NCBI GenBank assembly: GCA_023229505.1
Contig: JALNZD010000029.1
Span: 1 to 55,057, forward strand
Reading direction: 5' to 3'
Length of the DNA: 55,057 bases
Source: Bacteroidales bacterium
GTDB lineage: Bacteria; Bacteroidota; Bacteroidia; Bacteroidales; JAGOPY01
Positions 37,012-45,874 of the stretch are shown here, piece by piece. The translations under genes and the position numbers were made by a program. The notes below the pieces were generated by a model, which was not told the DNA's origin, ran no database searches, and saw only the letters and a program-made list of their open reading frames with translations. Numbering within the stretch: position 1 is the stretch's first letter; each line of letters opens with the position of its first letter.

Positions 37012-37422
37012 TTAACTAAAGTCTTTCGTATTTTTTAGCCGGTCGATCAGCCGGCGGTGTTTTTTTGTCGGTCGTCCAACCCCCCTGGGGCGGAACTCCG
37101 GTTTCATCTCCTGCTGAACCTTCAACTTATCGTATTCTGCCTGGGGGGTAATATCCTCGAGGAAACCAGGCACCAGCGCTGCCGACACCCTATTGTGGAG
37201 CAAGGCGATGACCCTGACGGTCCTGGTATAAATTCCCAGGTGGATGGAAATCTCATCTTTAATGCGGATTTCCCGTGACGGTTTAACGATGTGCCCGCCG
37301 ATCCTGACCCTTCCTGCTTTGCAGGCTTCCGTGGCCAGGCTCCGCGTTTTATAAACCCTTACTGCCCATAACCATTTGTCTACACGGACATTATCGGTAT
37401 CGGGTGTGTCTGATGTGACCAT
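37012..37422 (-). CDS. S4-domain RNA-binding protein (Hsp15-like)
   Basis: 136 residues. The S4 domain is near the N-terminus (VRVDKWLWAVRVYKTRSLAT, then CKAGRVRIGGHIVKPSREI) and the tail is basic (RPRGVGRPTKKHRRLIDRLK). This is the HslR/Hsp15 pattern: a protein that binds 50S subunits carrying stalled peptidyl-tRNA. It starts 6 nt after the stop of der, so both genes are translated from one message. Confidence 0.9.
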   Translation of the reverse strand: MVTSDTPDTDNVRVDKWLWAVRVYKTRSLATEACKAGRVRIGGHIVKPSREIRIKDEISIHLGIYTRTVRVIALLHNRVSAALVPGFLEDITPQAEYDKLKVQQEMKPEFRPRGVGRPTKKHRRLIDRLKNTKDFS

Positions 37423-37428
37423 CTCCTG

Positions 37429-38733
37429 TTATTTTTGCCTGAAAAAGATCTGTATCGGCACACCGGTGAAATCGAAATTTTCCCGCAGCTTATTTTCCAG
37501 GAAACGTGCATATGGTTCTTTGATATACTGGGGCATATTGCAGAAAAAGGCAAAGGTTGGATAGTGTGTCTTCAGTTGGGTGATGTACTTGATTTTAACG
37601 TACTTGCCCTTGGTCTGCGGCGGAGGTGTGGCTTCGATGATCGGAAGCAGCAATTCATTAAGTTTGGATGTTGGCACCTGCCGGTTTTTATTCTCATAAA
37701 CCTGCCTTGCCCATTCCATCGCTTTGAAAATGCGTTGTTTGTTCAGCACGGATGTGAATACGATGGGAATATCGGTAAAAGGCGCTGTGCGCGATTTTAT
37801 GTAAGTTTCCATGTCGCGCATGGTATTATTTGCTTTCTCTGCCAGGTCCCATTTATTGATCAGGATGACCACCCCTTTATGGTTCTTTTCGATGAGGCTG
37901 AGGATATTCAGGTCCTGTCCTTCCAAACCATCACCCGCGTCGATCATCAGCAGGCAGACATCACTCTGCTCAATGGCCCGTACAGCCCGCATGACCGAAT
38001 AGAATTCGATATTTTCCGTTACTTTCCCTTTCTTCCGCAAACCTGCAGTATCAACCAGGAGAAATTCAAATCCGAACGAGTTGTAGGGGGTAAAGATGGT
38101 ATCACGGGTAGTTCCGGCGATGGGAGTGACAATGTGCCTTTCCACGCCAAGCAGCGCGTTGATCAGAGATGACTTGCCCACATTGGGGCGGCCGACTACC
38201 GCGATCCTCGGCAGGTCAGGAATATCAGCGGCAATCGTATCCTTAAATTCTTTGACGACATCATCCAGCAATTCGCCAGTGCCGCTGCCGTTAATGGAAG
38301 AAATCCCATAAACCTGGCCGAGGCCCAGCTCGTAAAACTCATTGATGTCAAAAGTCCGGTAGGTATTATCTACTTTATTGGCCACCAGGAACACTTTTTT
38401 CCTGCTTTTCCGCAGCATGGAAGATACGTCCCCATCCATGCCGGTCAAGCCGTCTTTTACATCGACCATAAAAAGGATCACATCGGATTCACCGATGGCA
38501 AGTTCCACCTGCCGGCGGATCTCTTCTTCAAAGATATCATCCGACCCTTCCACATACCCGCCCGTATCGATCACGGAGAACTCAACACCGTTCCAATCGG
38601 ACTTTCCGTAATGACGATCGCGGGTAACCCCTGCCGTTTCTTCGACAATGGCCTGACGGCTTTTGACCAGCCTGTTGAAAAGCGTTGATTTACCGACATT
38701 AGGTCGGCCGACTATTGCAATAATGTTTGGCAT
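37429..38733 (-). CDS. der: Ribosome assembly GTPase Der (EngA)
   Basis: 434 residues with two tandem G domains, unique to Der, and a C-terminal KH-like domain. G1: VGRPNVGKSTLFNRL and VGRPNVGKSSLINALL; G3: DTGGY and DTAGLRKKGK; G4: NKVD and NKWD. It is required for 50S subunit maturation. The frame extends 9 codons upstream, but MPNIIAIVGRPN at 38733 is the conserved start. The -7 element lies only 4 nt upstream of this ATG, so the message is probably leaderless. Downstream in the same run are the S4 protein and the secreted EEP protein. Confidence 0.97.
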   Translation of the reverse strand: MPNIIAIVGRPNVGKSTLFNRLVKSRQAIVEETAGVTRDRHYGKSDWNGVEFSVIDTGGYVEGSDDIFEEEIRRQVELAIGESDVILFMVDVKDGLTGMDGDVSSMLRKSRKKVFLVANKVDNTYRTFDINEFYELGLGQVYGISSINGSGTGELLDDVVKEFKDTIAADIPDLPRIAVVGRPNVGKSSLINALLGVERHIVTPIAGTTRDTIFTPYNSFGFEFLLVDTAGLRKKGKVTENIEFYSVMRAVRAIEQSDVCLLMIDAGDGLEGQDLNILSLIEKNHKGVVILINKWDLAEKANNTMRDMETYIKSRTAPFTDIPIVFTSVLNKQRIFKAMEWARQVYENKNRQVPTSKLNELLLPIIEATPPPQTKGKYVKIKYITQLKTHYPTFAFFCNMPQYIKEPYARFLENKLRENFDFTGVPIQIFFRQK

Positions 38734-38737
38734 GGCA

Positions 38738-38745
38738 CAAAGGTA
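38738..38745 (-). promoter_or_regulatory. -7 element directly upstream of der
   Basis: On the minus strand TACCTTTG, an exact TAnnTTTG match, followed by TGCC and then the ATG. Transcription should begin at or next to the start codon. Confidence 0.55.
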
Positions 38746-38760
38746 GTGATCTAATTCCAA

Positions 38761-39639
38761 TCAGAGGTCATATCCGAACTTCTTCAGCTCATTTTCACTG
38801 TTTCTCCAGTCTTTTACCACCTTTACGCTCAGTTCAAGAAAGATCTTTTTGCCGAGCCATGCTTCAAGTTCTATCCGTGACTGGGTACCTACCCGTTTGA
38901 TGGCCAGGCCCTGGTGGCCCAGGATGATGGCCTTTTGTGATTCACGGGCCACGAAAATGTAGGCAATAATGTGAATAAGCGCTTCAGTTTCTTTATATTG
39001 ATCGACAGCAATTTCCACAGAGTAGGGGATCTCTTTCCGGTAATTCAGCAGGATCTTTTCCCGGATTTTCTCTGCAACAAAGAACCGTACGCTCTTATCG
39101 GTTATGGCATCTTTATCATAATAAGCGGGGCTTTCGGGTAATTTAGCCAGGATCGAGGCGAATACGGATTGAAGATTGGCTTTCCGCAAAGCCGAAACCG
39201 GAATGATGTCGGAATCAGGAAAGACCTGCTGCCATTCCCTGATCTTCGATTCAAGCGTTGGCTGGTCAGTAAGGTCTATTTTGTTGATCACCACGATTAC
39301 CGGTATTTTCGTGTCTTTGATCTTACTGATGATCTCTTCCTGGTTGGCAGATTCGCCTATTTCAACCAGGTAGAGCAGGATATCTGCATCTTCAAAAGCA
39401 GATTCGACCTCTTTCATCATAGCCTCCTGCAGTTTATAATGAGGCTGCATCATACCAGGGGTATCTGAAAAGACTATCTGGTATTCTTCATTATTAACGA
39501 TCCCGATGATCCTCTGCCGGGTAGTCTGGGCTTTATGGGTGATGATGGAAATCTTTTCCCCGGTGAGGGCATTGATCAGGGTGGATTTCCCGACATTAGG
39601 TTTCCCGATGATATTGACGAAGCCGGCTTGGTGAGCCAT
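38761..39639 (-). CDS. era: GTPase Era
   Basis: 292 residues. G domain with IGKPNVGKSTLINALTG (G1), DTPGMMQPHYKLQ (G3) and NKID (G4), then a KH domain with AIIGHQGL-type core (KAIILGHQGLAIKRVGTQSR) at the C-terminus. Era binds 16S rRNA and assists 30S maturation. The ATG at 39639 begins MAHQAGFVNIIGKPN; the longer frame upstream runs through the promoter and a repeat, so is rejected. der follows 27 nt downstream with its own promoter. Confidence 0.97.
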   Translation of the reverse strand: MAHQAGFVNIIGKPNVGKSTLINALTGEKISIITHKAQTTRQRIIGIVNNEEYQIVFSDTPGMMQPHYKLQEAMMKEVESAFEDADILLYLVEIGESANQEEIISKIKDTKIPVIVVINKIDLTDQPTLESKIREWQQVFPDSDIIPVSALRKANLQSVFASILAKLPESPAYYDKDAITDKSVRFFVAEKIREKILLNYRKEIPYSVEIAVDQYKETEALIHIIAYIFVARESQKAIILGHQGLAIKRVGTQSRIELEAWLGKKIFLELSVKVVKDWRNSENELKKFGYDL

Positions 39640-39654
39640 GAGATAATGTTTTTG

Positions 39655-39662
39655 CAAAAGTA
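39655..39662 (-). promoter_or_regulatory. -7 element for era
   Basis: Minus-strand TACTTTTG, an exact TAnnTTTG match, 15 nt before the era ATG. Confidence 0.58.
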
Positions 39663-39694
39663 GAGAAAAAGGAGACCCGGGGCAGAGGAAGTAA

Positions 39695-39832
39695 ATTCCA
39701 AGCACCAAATCCCAAATCCCAAACAAAAAACAAAATCTAAAAACAAAAATTCAAAACAGTTTGAGTTTTGGGATTTGAGTTTTTAAATTTGTTTGGGATT
39801 TGGTGCTTGGGATTTGGGATTTGCCTGGTATT
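39695..39832. repeat. Imperfect inverted repeat of CCCAAA/TTTGGG units
   Basis: The core AAGCACCAAATCCCAAA (39700-39716) has an exact reverse complement, TTTGGGATTTGGTGCTT (39792-39808). Imperfect pairing extends outward and inward, giving a possible hairpin of about 135 nt upstream of era. A related single arm, TTTGGGATTTGGGATTTGG, occurs at 42315-42335 in front of the PEP-synthase-like gene, so this is a dispersed family. Confidence 0.8.
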
Positions 39833-39863
39833 TGGCAGGAATGATCACTCTATTATCACCTTG

Positions 39864-39959
39864 CTAAAGAAACAATATCTTAATAAGAAATATTAAAATT
39901 ATTGCCGATACAAAAAATATCAACACAGCCCAACCGCCAGTTATTTTGATTTTTTTCAT
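39864..39959 (-). CDS. 31-residue single-pass membrane protein
   Basis: ATG to TAG on the minus strand. The peptide is MKKIKITGGWAVLIFFVSAI followed by ILIFLIKILFL: a basic N-terminus and one hydrophobic helix. It lies 200 nt downstream of the hypothetical gene at 40651, the same order as the 124-residue and 29-residue genes at 25.7-26.3 kb. No further evidence for expression. Confidence 0.4.
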   Translation of the reverse strand: MKKIKITGGWAVLIFFVSAIILIFLIKILFL

Positions 39960-40159
39960 AATAGTATTGATTTGAAATTTGAACTAATATTTGATGAAAT
40001 TCAGAATTAGTGTAAGACTTCCATTGCGTCAAAGCCTCATTTTATCGTCAAATGAGAATTGCAATAATTGCGTTCACAAATTGCGTGACAATGTTCTACA
40101 CGTTTCGATCGTGAGGTATATACGGCGAATGGCCTGGAAGAAGACCCCTGGTCATCTTG

Positions 40160-40651
40160 TTATGACATAGGAGGAGGGCGGATTTTTGCATTATTACCGA
40201 TCCTTGATGAAAATATCACGAACGGTATATGGGAAATAAAAGATATGGGTTTAAGCGGGTAGCCCAAAAATATTCCGGAAAAGACAAGTAATGCAGATTC
40301 AGGTCCTTTATCTGCAATTGATCTGTGTCCTTCTTTAAAATAGCACTGATCCGAAGGTGATTGTGACTTGGCATTATTTGCCGGATGCTTTTTTGTGAGG
40401 GGAGCAACAGGAATATCCCGTTTTACACTAAAATTCTTGAAATCTGAGAAATTAACTTTAAAAATGTCAACAGGGTAAACCTTAGCAATTAAATTTCCGG
40501 GACAAACATTGGACCTTAATTCAGGTATCCCAGGATTAATTAAACCTAAAAATAGGAGCAGGAAACCATAAAGAAGCGTCCTTTGGTTCAAAGCTTTGGA
40601 ATGTCCTTTATTGTGGTGCATTTTCAGGTAAATAATGATCCTGTTATTCAT
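40160..40651 (-). CDS. Hypothetical membrane-anchored protein
   Basis: 163 residues from ATG 40651; a second ATG ten codons in (MHHNKGHSKALNQ) is equally possible. One strong hydrophobic segment, TLLYGFLLLFLGLINPGIPE, near the N-terminus serves as a signal or anchor. The rest is basic with GPESALLVFSGIFLGYPLKP and a weak hydrophobic patch near the end. I do not recognise a family. It lies between a repeat-rich region and the NhaD-type antiporter gene, same strand as the latter but 193 nt downstream. Codon pattern is plausible but not compelling. Confidence 0.5.
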   Translation of the reverse strand: MNNRIIIYLKMHHNKGHSKALNQRTLLYGFLLLFLGLINPGIPELRSNVCPGNLIAKVYPVDIFKVNFSDFKNFSVKRDIPVAPLTKKHPANNAKSQSPSDQCYFKEGHRSIADKGPESALLVFSGIFLGYPLKPISFISHIPFVIFSSRIGNNAKIRPPPMS

Positions 40652-40844
40652 TATTCCGTAAATCTAACAAAAAAATGGTTGCTTTTGCAATGAAGTCTCG
40701 AAAAAATAACATCAATAACCTTAGTCATTCCCCTGTCTTTCCGCGCTGCCCTTCTTAAGGGTAAATCATCGTAGCATAGGCCTTCATGATCCCTGGTCCG
40801 GTATTTGTGGGAAATTGAAAAGGCTTGTTATGATGATGTGGCTA

Positions 40845-42131
40845 TTATTTGGGGGTTTCATCAGGCGTGATTTGCATTGCTGGAGTGTTAGCATCCATTC
40901 CCTTTTTATGAGGGGCATGAGGATGCCATCCCACCACGCCCAGCATCACAAAAAAACTGACCACATAGGCTAATGCAACATGCCACCCGCTTTTTATATA
41001 ACTAACCGTGTCTTTTGTTTTAGGGTACATATTTGAAAGCGCAACACCTGCAGAAGAGCCGAACCATATCATGGAACCGCCAAAACCAACCGTGTAAGCC
41101 AGTATTCCCCAATCATATCCGCCTTGTTCAAGGCAAAGCTTGGTGAGTGGAATATTATCAAAAACTGCTGAAACGAATCCGAGGATGAAGGCGGTCTGCC
41201 ATGAAGCCGGCGGAAGCTCTTCCACAGGCATCATGGAAGCAATCGTCACCAGCGACACTAAAAAGATCGTTCCCTGCCAGGCGTGTTTCAACTCCTGCCA
41301 GGGAGTATTTCGCATCAGATTTCCCATAATGATGGCTGTCCAAACGCCCAGTGCCGGAAAATCAAACATGATATTTGTAGCAATGGCCCCAACCAATATC
41401 AAAACCACAATAAAGATTTTTCCCCAGTCGATCTTTACACCTGGACCCGAATCTTTGATAATAGGCTGGAATTTATGTTGTTGGATTGATCCGAAAATTC
41501 CAAAGATTAAAAATCCTGCAAAAGAAGCAACATATGCATGCATTACCCATACAGCTTCAACGCCATCGATCCACATCAGGGTTGTTGTCGTATCCCCGAT
41601 AACACTTCCGGCTCCGCCCGCATTACTTGCCGCGATAATAGCTGCGAGGTAGCCGATATGTACTTTACCTTTAAAAACCACCATCGCGATAGTTCCTCCA
41701 ATCATGGCCGCGGCAATATTGTCGAGGAAGGCAGAGAGAAAAAATACCATGACAAGCAGTACCAGCCCGCCTTTCCAGTCATCTGGTAAAAATTTTGGAA
41801 GTATCTTCGGAATATTTGATTCTTCAAAATGCTTGGCCAGGATAGCAAAACCAAATAAAAGACCCATCAGGTTGAGCAATATCCGCCATTCACCTTCTTC
41901 CCCTGCTGAGCCAAGTATATGATGGCCCAGGTTGAAGGAGGGATCGAAAATGAATTTAAAGATCAGCACCGCTGCAAGTCCGGTTAAAGCAACATACATG
42001 GTCCTTTTATGGAACAGTGCCACCCCGATGAGTGTGAGGGCGAACAAGATAAATTCAACCCTGACAGGGCCGATGGAAGGTATTGCAGAAGAGCTCTCCG
42101 CAACGGTCATGGCAACATCGGTAAGCAGCAT
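40845..42131 (-). CDS. NhaD/ArsB-type sodium:proton antiporter family protein
   Basis: 428 residues with about 11-12 hydrophobic segments. It belongs to the ion transporter (IT) superfamily: FFLSAFLDNIAAAMIGGTIAM and FVSAVFDNIPLTKLCLEQGG are the two re-entrant signature regions, each with a Asp-Asn pair, and NAGGAGSVIGDTTTTLMW lies between them. It probably exchanges Na+ or Li+ for H+ at the inner membrane; arsenite- or dicarboxylate-type transport by this fold cannot be excluded. No partner gene is adjacent. Confidence 0.85.
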   Translation of the reverse strand: MLLTDVAMTVAESSSAIPSIGPVRVEFILFALTLIGVALFHKRTMYVALTGLAAVLIFKFIFDPSFNLGHHILGSAGEEGEWRILLNLMGLLFGFAILAKHFEESNIPKILPKFLPDDWKGGLVLLVMVFFLSAFLDNIAAAMIGGTIAMVVFKGKVHIGYLAAIIAASNAGGAGSVIGDTTTTLMWIDGVEAVWVMHAYVASFAGFLIFGIFGSIQQHKFQPIIKDSGPGVKIDWGKIFIVVLILVGAIATNIMFDFPALGVWTAIIMGNLMRNTPWQELKHAWQGTIFLVSLVTIASMMPVEELPPASWQTAFILGFVSAVFDNIPLTKLCLEQGGYDWGILAYTVGFGGSMIWFGSSAGVALSNMYPKTKDTVSYIKSGWHVALAYVVSFFVMLGVVGWHPHAPHKKGMDANTPAMQITPDETPK

Positions 42132-42385
42132 ATAAGTATATTTTGGATATTATTGAAGATGTTGATAGGATGGTTATTGCAGAATATTGACCATCTTCAT
42201 ATTTCCTTATTTTCTTTGATTATACCTCATTTCAGACGTTTATAAAAATATAAATTTATTCATTACCACTACTTCAAACTGTTTGAAATTTTGGATTTTG
42301 AATTTTATTTTTTGTTTGGGATTTGGGATTTGGAATTTGGAATTTATCCATCTGGATGTCGTGCCCCGGGATCAATCTTTTTCCG

Positions 42386-42393
42386 TAATTTTG
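42386..42393 (+). promoter_or_regulatory. -7 element of the PEP-synthase-like gene
   Basis: TAATTTTG fits TAnnTTTG exactly and lies 30 nt before the ATG at 42424. Confidence 0.55.
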
Positions 42394-42423
42394 CTATATC
42401 AGGATAAACAAACGGTTCATAAC

Positions 42424-45393
42424 ATGCCATTCTCCAATATAGCCTACCGGGCTCCTAAATATTACTTCAGCGATACATCGTTCAGTAAGCTCATGAAACG
42501 AAGGATCTATCATGTCCTCCTGATTTCCAGCGCTTATGATGCATTTGTCCTGGAAGACGACGGCAGGATCGACGAACAGATCTTCATCGAATATGTATCC
42601 CTCAACCTTCGTTATCCCCCGCAATTTATCCTTGCTTCTTCTGAGAAGAAAGCTTTCGAACTTTTGCGTGATGAAAAAATAGACCTGGTCATCGTTATGC
42701 TTAGCTCCGAAGAAATGGATACCTTCGGCCTGGCGGAAAAAATCAAGGTTAAAAACCCTGCCATTCCTATCGTTGTCCTGACCCCGTTTTCCAGGGAAGT
42801 CACCCTGAAAATGAATGATGCAAGCAAAAGCGTCATCGATTATGTCTTCAGCTGGCTGGGTAATGCCGACCTGCTGCTGGCCATCATTAAACTCATCGAG
42901 GACAAGATGAATGTCGACCACGACATCCAGGAAGTCGGCGTACAGGCTATTTTGCTGGTGGAAGATTCCATCAGGTTCTATTCAAGCTATCTGCCTAACA
43001 TCTATAAGATTATCTTCAAACAATCGAAGGATTTCATGACTGAAGGCCTGAACGAGCACCAGATGATGCTGAGGATGCGCGGCAGGCCGAAAATCCTGCT
43101 GGCAACCACCTATGAAGAGGCGCTTGGATTATATGAGAAATATAAACGTAACCTGCTGGGGATCATCACCGATATGAGTTATCCAAGGAACGGGCAGCAG
43201 GAAAAATACGCCGGGGTGAAGTTCTGTGAAAAAGTGCAACGCGACGATCCATTTATGCCTATCCTGCTGCAATCGTCTGACAAGGAAGGGGATGATCTGG
43301 CTAAAAAACTGAAAGTGGGCTTTATCAACAAGAACTCAAAAACCATTTCGGTTGAATTAAAGAATTTCATCAGGGAATATTTTGCCTTCGGCGATTTTGT
43401 TTTTATTGATCCCGAATCCGGTGAAGAGATCGCCCGTGCAACAGACCTTAAGAGTCTGCAGGAATTACTGTTCCAGGTGCCTGATGAAGCTTTGCGTTAC
43501 CAGCTGGTCCGGAATAAGCTCTCCAAGTGGCTCAGGGCAAGGGCTTTGTTTCCGCTTGCTGAAATGCTGGTCGATATCACGCTTGACGATTTCGCTGACC
43601 TGGATGAAGTCCGCCGTTATCTTTTCGACTCCATAGCCAGCTTCCGCATCAGCAAGTCAAGGGGTGTCATCGCCCAGTTCCGCCGGGAACGCTTCGATGA
43701 ATACCTGACTTTTACCAGGATCGGTGAAGGATCTATTGGCGGGAAAGCCCGTGGATTGGCGTTTCTCGACATGCTCATCAAACGCAACCGCATCCTCGAG
43801 AAATGGCAGGGCGTCTATATTACCATCCCGCGTACAGTCGTTCTTTGTACCGATATCTTCGATGAATTCATGGAGGATAATAACCTTTATGAGATTGCCT
43901 TGTCGGACCGAAGCGATGAGGAAATCCTGAAGGAGTTTGTGCAGGCCCGCCTTCCCTTCCGCATCCATGAAGACCTTTATACCCTGATTTCGTATGTCCG
44001 CAGCCCCATCGCGGTCAGGTCGTCCAGCTTGTTGGAAGATTCACATTACCAGCCCTTTGCAGGCGTCTATTCAACTTATATGGTGCCTTATGTCGTGGAT
44101 AATGAACGCATAATGATGGAAATGCTCAGCAATGCAATCAAAAGCGTTTATGCTTCTACCTATTTCAAATCGAGCAAGGCTTACATGACGGCGACAGCCA
44201 ATATTATTGACGAAGAAAAAATGGGCATTGTCATGCAGACTGTTGCAGGCACCAAATATGGAAACCGCTTCTATCCTTCCTTTTCCGGAGTCGCTCGCTC
44301 GATCAATTTTTACCCGCTTGAACCTGAGAAACCCGAAGACGGTATTGCAAGCGTAGCGCTGGGGTTAGGAAAATATATTGTTGATGGCGGCCTGGCCCTG
44401 CACTTTTCTCCTAAATACGCTAAGAGGGTTTTGCAGACTTATTCTCCCGAGGCGGCTTTGAGGGAAACACAAAAATACTTCTATGCCCTTGATATGCACC
44501 CTGAAGTTTTCCGGCCAAATATCGATGACGGGATCAATATCCTGAAGCTTCCCATTAAAGAAGCCGAGGCCGACGGCTCATTAAAATGGCTGGCGTCTAC
44601 CTATGACATGCAAAATGGCGTACTGAGGGATGGGGTGAATTATGAAGGCAGGAAATTGGTCACTTTTTCAAATATCCTCAAGCATAATGTTTTCCCACTT
44701 GCTGAAATCCTGCAGACAATCCTTGAAATCGGACAGAAAGAAATGGGCAAACCGATCGAGATCGAATTTGCTGTTGATCTGAACCGGCCGGTTAACGATC
44801 CAAAGATATTCTATTGCCTGCAAATCAGGCCGATAGTGGATAACAAAGAAAGTGTAACAACAAACCTGGAGAAAGTTCCTAAAGAGAAGACCATTATTTA
44901 CTCTAAATCTGCTCTTGGCAACGGGGCCATAACAGATCTTTGCGATATCGTTTACGTTAAGCCTGAATCGTTCAACCCGGCTAAAAACAACGAACTTGCT
45001 GAACGTATCAGTAAAATAAATGATCAATTCAGGAATGAACATAAAAACTATATCCTGATTGGACCGGGCCGCTGGGGCTCACAAGACCCCTGGCTTGGCA
45101 TCCCGGTGAAATGGCCCCAGATTTCCGCTGCCCGGGTGATTGTAGAATCAGGCCTTGAAAATTACCGCATAGACCCCAGCCAGGGGACCCACTTTTTCCA
45201 GAACCTGACCTCTTTCCGGGTAGGTTATTTCACGGTCAACCCATACATGAATGATGGTTTTTACGATCTGAATTACCTTAAGAACATGCCAGCCGTTTAT
45301 GAAGATGAATACATCAGGCATATTCATTTCGATCAGCCTGTCCTGGTGGAAATAGACGGGAAGAAAAACCTCGGCGTTATTTATAAGGTTTAA
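42424..45393 (+). CDS. Receiver-like/PEP-pyruvate-binding domain protein
   Basis: 989 residues. The first part (about 20-155) resembles a response-regulator receiver domain (RRIYHVLLISSAYDAFVLED, then VIVMLSS and VVLTPFSR), and a second receiver-like segment follows (about 170-330; AILLVEDSIRFYSSYLP, GIITDMSYP). The central part is a pyruvate phosphate dikinase N-terminal (ATP-grasp) domain with GEGSIGGKARGLAFL near 432 and IAVRSSSLLEDSHYQPFAGV near 528. The swivelling phosphohistidine domain and PEP-binding barrel of a true PEP synthase are absent. The C-terminal LIGPGRWGSQDPWLGIPV region is conserved in this Bacteroidota family. A signalling kinase-like role is inferred. The frame extends upstream through a T/G-rich repeat; the promoter at 42386 supports ATG 42424. 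Confidence 0.88.
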   Translation: MPFSNIAYRAPKYYFSDTSFSKLMKRRIYHVLLISSAYDAFVLEDDGRIDEQIFIEYVSLNLRYPPQFILASSEKKAFELLRDEKIDLVIVMLSSEEMDTFGLAEKIKVKNPAIPIVVLTPFSREVTLKMNDASKSVIDYVFSWLGNADLLLAIIKLIEDKMNVDHDIQEVGVQAILLVEDSIRFYSSYLPNIYKIIFKQSKDFMTEGLNEHQMMLRMRGRPKILLATTYEEALGLYEKYKRNLLGIITDMSYPRNGQQEKYAGVKFCEKVQRDDPFMPILLQSSDKEGDDLAKKLKVGFINKNSKTISVELKNFIREYFAFGDFVFIDPESGEEIARATDLKSLQELLFQVPDEALRYQLVRNKLSKWLRARALFPLAEMLVDITLDDFADLDEVRRYLFDSIASFRISKSRGVIAQFRRERFDEYLTFTRIGEGSIGGKARGLAFLDMLIKRNRILEKWQGVYITIPRTVVLCTDIFDEFMEDNNLYEIALSDRSDEEILKEFVQARLPFRIHEDLYTLISYVRSPIAVRSSSLLEDSHYQPFAGVYSTYMVPYVVDNERIMMEMLSNAIKSVYASTYFKSSKAYMTATANIIDEEKMGIVMQTVAGTKYGNRFYPSFSGVARSINFYPLEPEKPEDGIASVALGLGKYIVDGGLALHFSPKYAKRVLQTYSPEAALRETQKYFYALDMHPEVFRPNIDDGINILKLPIKEAEADGSLKWLASTYDMQNGVLRDGVNYEGRKLVTFSNILKHNVFPLAEILQTILEIGQKEMGKPIEIEFAVDLNRPVNDPKIFYCLQIRPIVDNKESVTTNLEKVPKEKTIIYSKSALGNGAITDLCDIVYVKPESFNPAKNNELAERISKINDQFRNEHKNYILIGPGRWGSQDPWLGIPVKWPQISAARVIVESGLENYRIDPSQGTHFFQNLTSFRVGYFTVNPYMNDGFYDLNYLKNMPAVYEDEYIRHIHFDQPVLVEIDGKKNLGVIYKV

Positions 45394-45498
45394 GGTTTGA
45401 GGTTTAAGGTTACATTCTGGGATTTGTTTATTGTCTGTAAATTAATTATTTATAGAAATATTCCCCAACTTAACCCTTAAAATTTAAACCTTAAACCT
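45386..45498. repeat. Long inverted repeat between convergent genes (possible bidirectional terminator)
   Basis: AGGTTTAAGGTTT (45386-45398) is exactly complementary to AAACCTTAAACCT (45486-45498). Pairing resumes further in, GTTTAAGGTTA against TTAACCCTTAAAA. The left arm overlaps the stop codon of the PEP-synthase-like gene and the right arm touches the stop of the DUF2892 gene. Confidence 0.75.
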
Positions 45499-45703
45499 AC
45501 TTTTTGGCCGGTGTCGTCTTAATGCCGAAAATAGTGTAAAGCGGGCAGAAACTGATCAGGCTCGTAACGATAAAGATTGCGGCAAGCGCCAGCAGGATGT
45601 ATCCGAATATTCCGCTTACTACATTGAAAACAAATAAGATAATAAATAATGCGGCAAGTAGCAGTCTGATAATCTTGTCGACTGATCCCATGTTCTTTTT
45701 CAT
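45497..45703 (-). CDS. DUF2892 (YgaP-like) small membrane protein
   Basis: 68 residues from ATG 45703 (MKKNMGSVDKIIRLLLAALF); a TTG three codons upstream is less likely. Two hydrophobic helices (IIRLLLAALFIILFVFNVV, ILLALAAIFIVTSLISF) and the CPLYTIFGI closing motif are the DUF2892 pattern. The role of the family is unknown; some members are fused to rhodaneses, but this one stands alone. Its 3' end abuts a long inverted repeat. Confidence 0.88.
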   Translation of the reverse strand: MKKNMGSVDKIIRLLLAALFIILFVFNVVSGIFGYILLALAAIFIVTSLISFCPLYTIFGIKTTPAKK

Positions 45704-45836
45704 AGTATTCAAATTTAAGTATTAATTGTTAATCTGCAGTTAAATCTTACCAAAGATCGTCAGAATATTTTAGAAATGCAATTTTTATCCTGAGATGGCA
45801 TCTCAATTTTTTCATTCGCCCACCAGAGAGCTAGCC

Positions 45837-45844
45837 TACTTTTG
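45837..45844 (+). promoter_or_regulatory. -7 element of the GldN-like lipoprotein gene
   Basis: TACTTTTG fits TAnnTTTG exactly, 30 nt before the ATG at 45875. Confidence 0.58.
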
Positions 45845-45874
45845 TACCTTTAATCCTCCGTTCAAAATTTCAAC

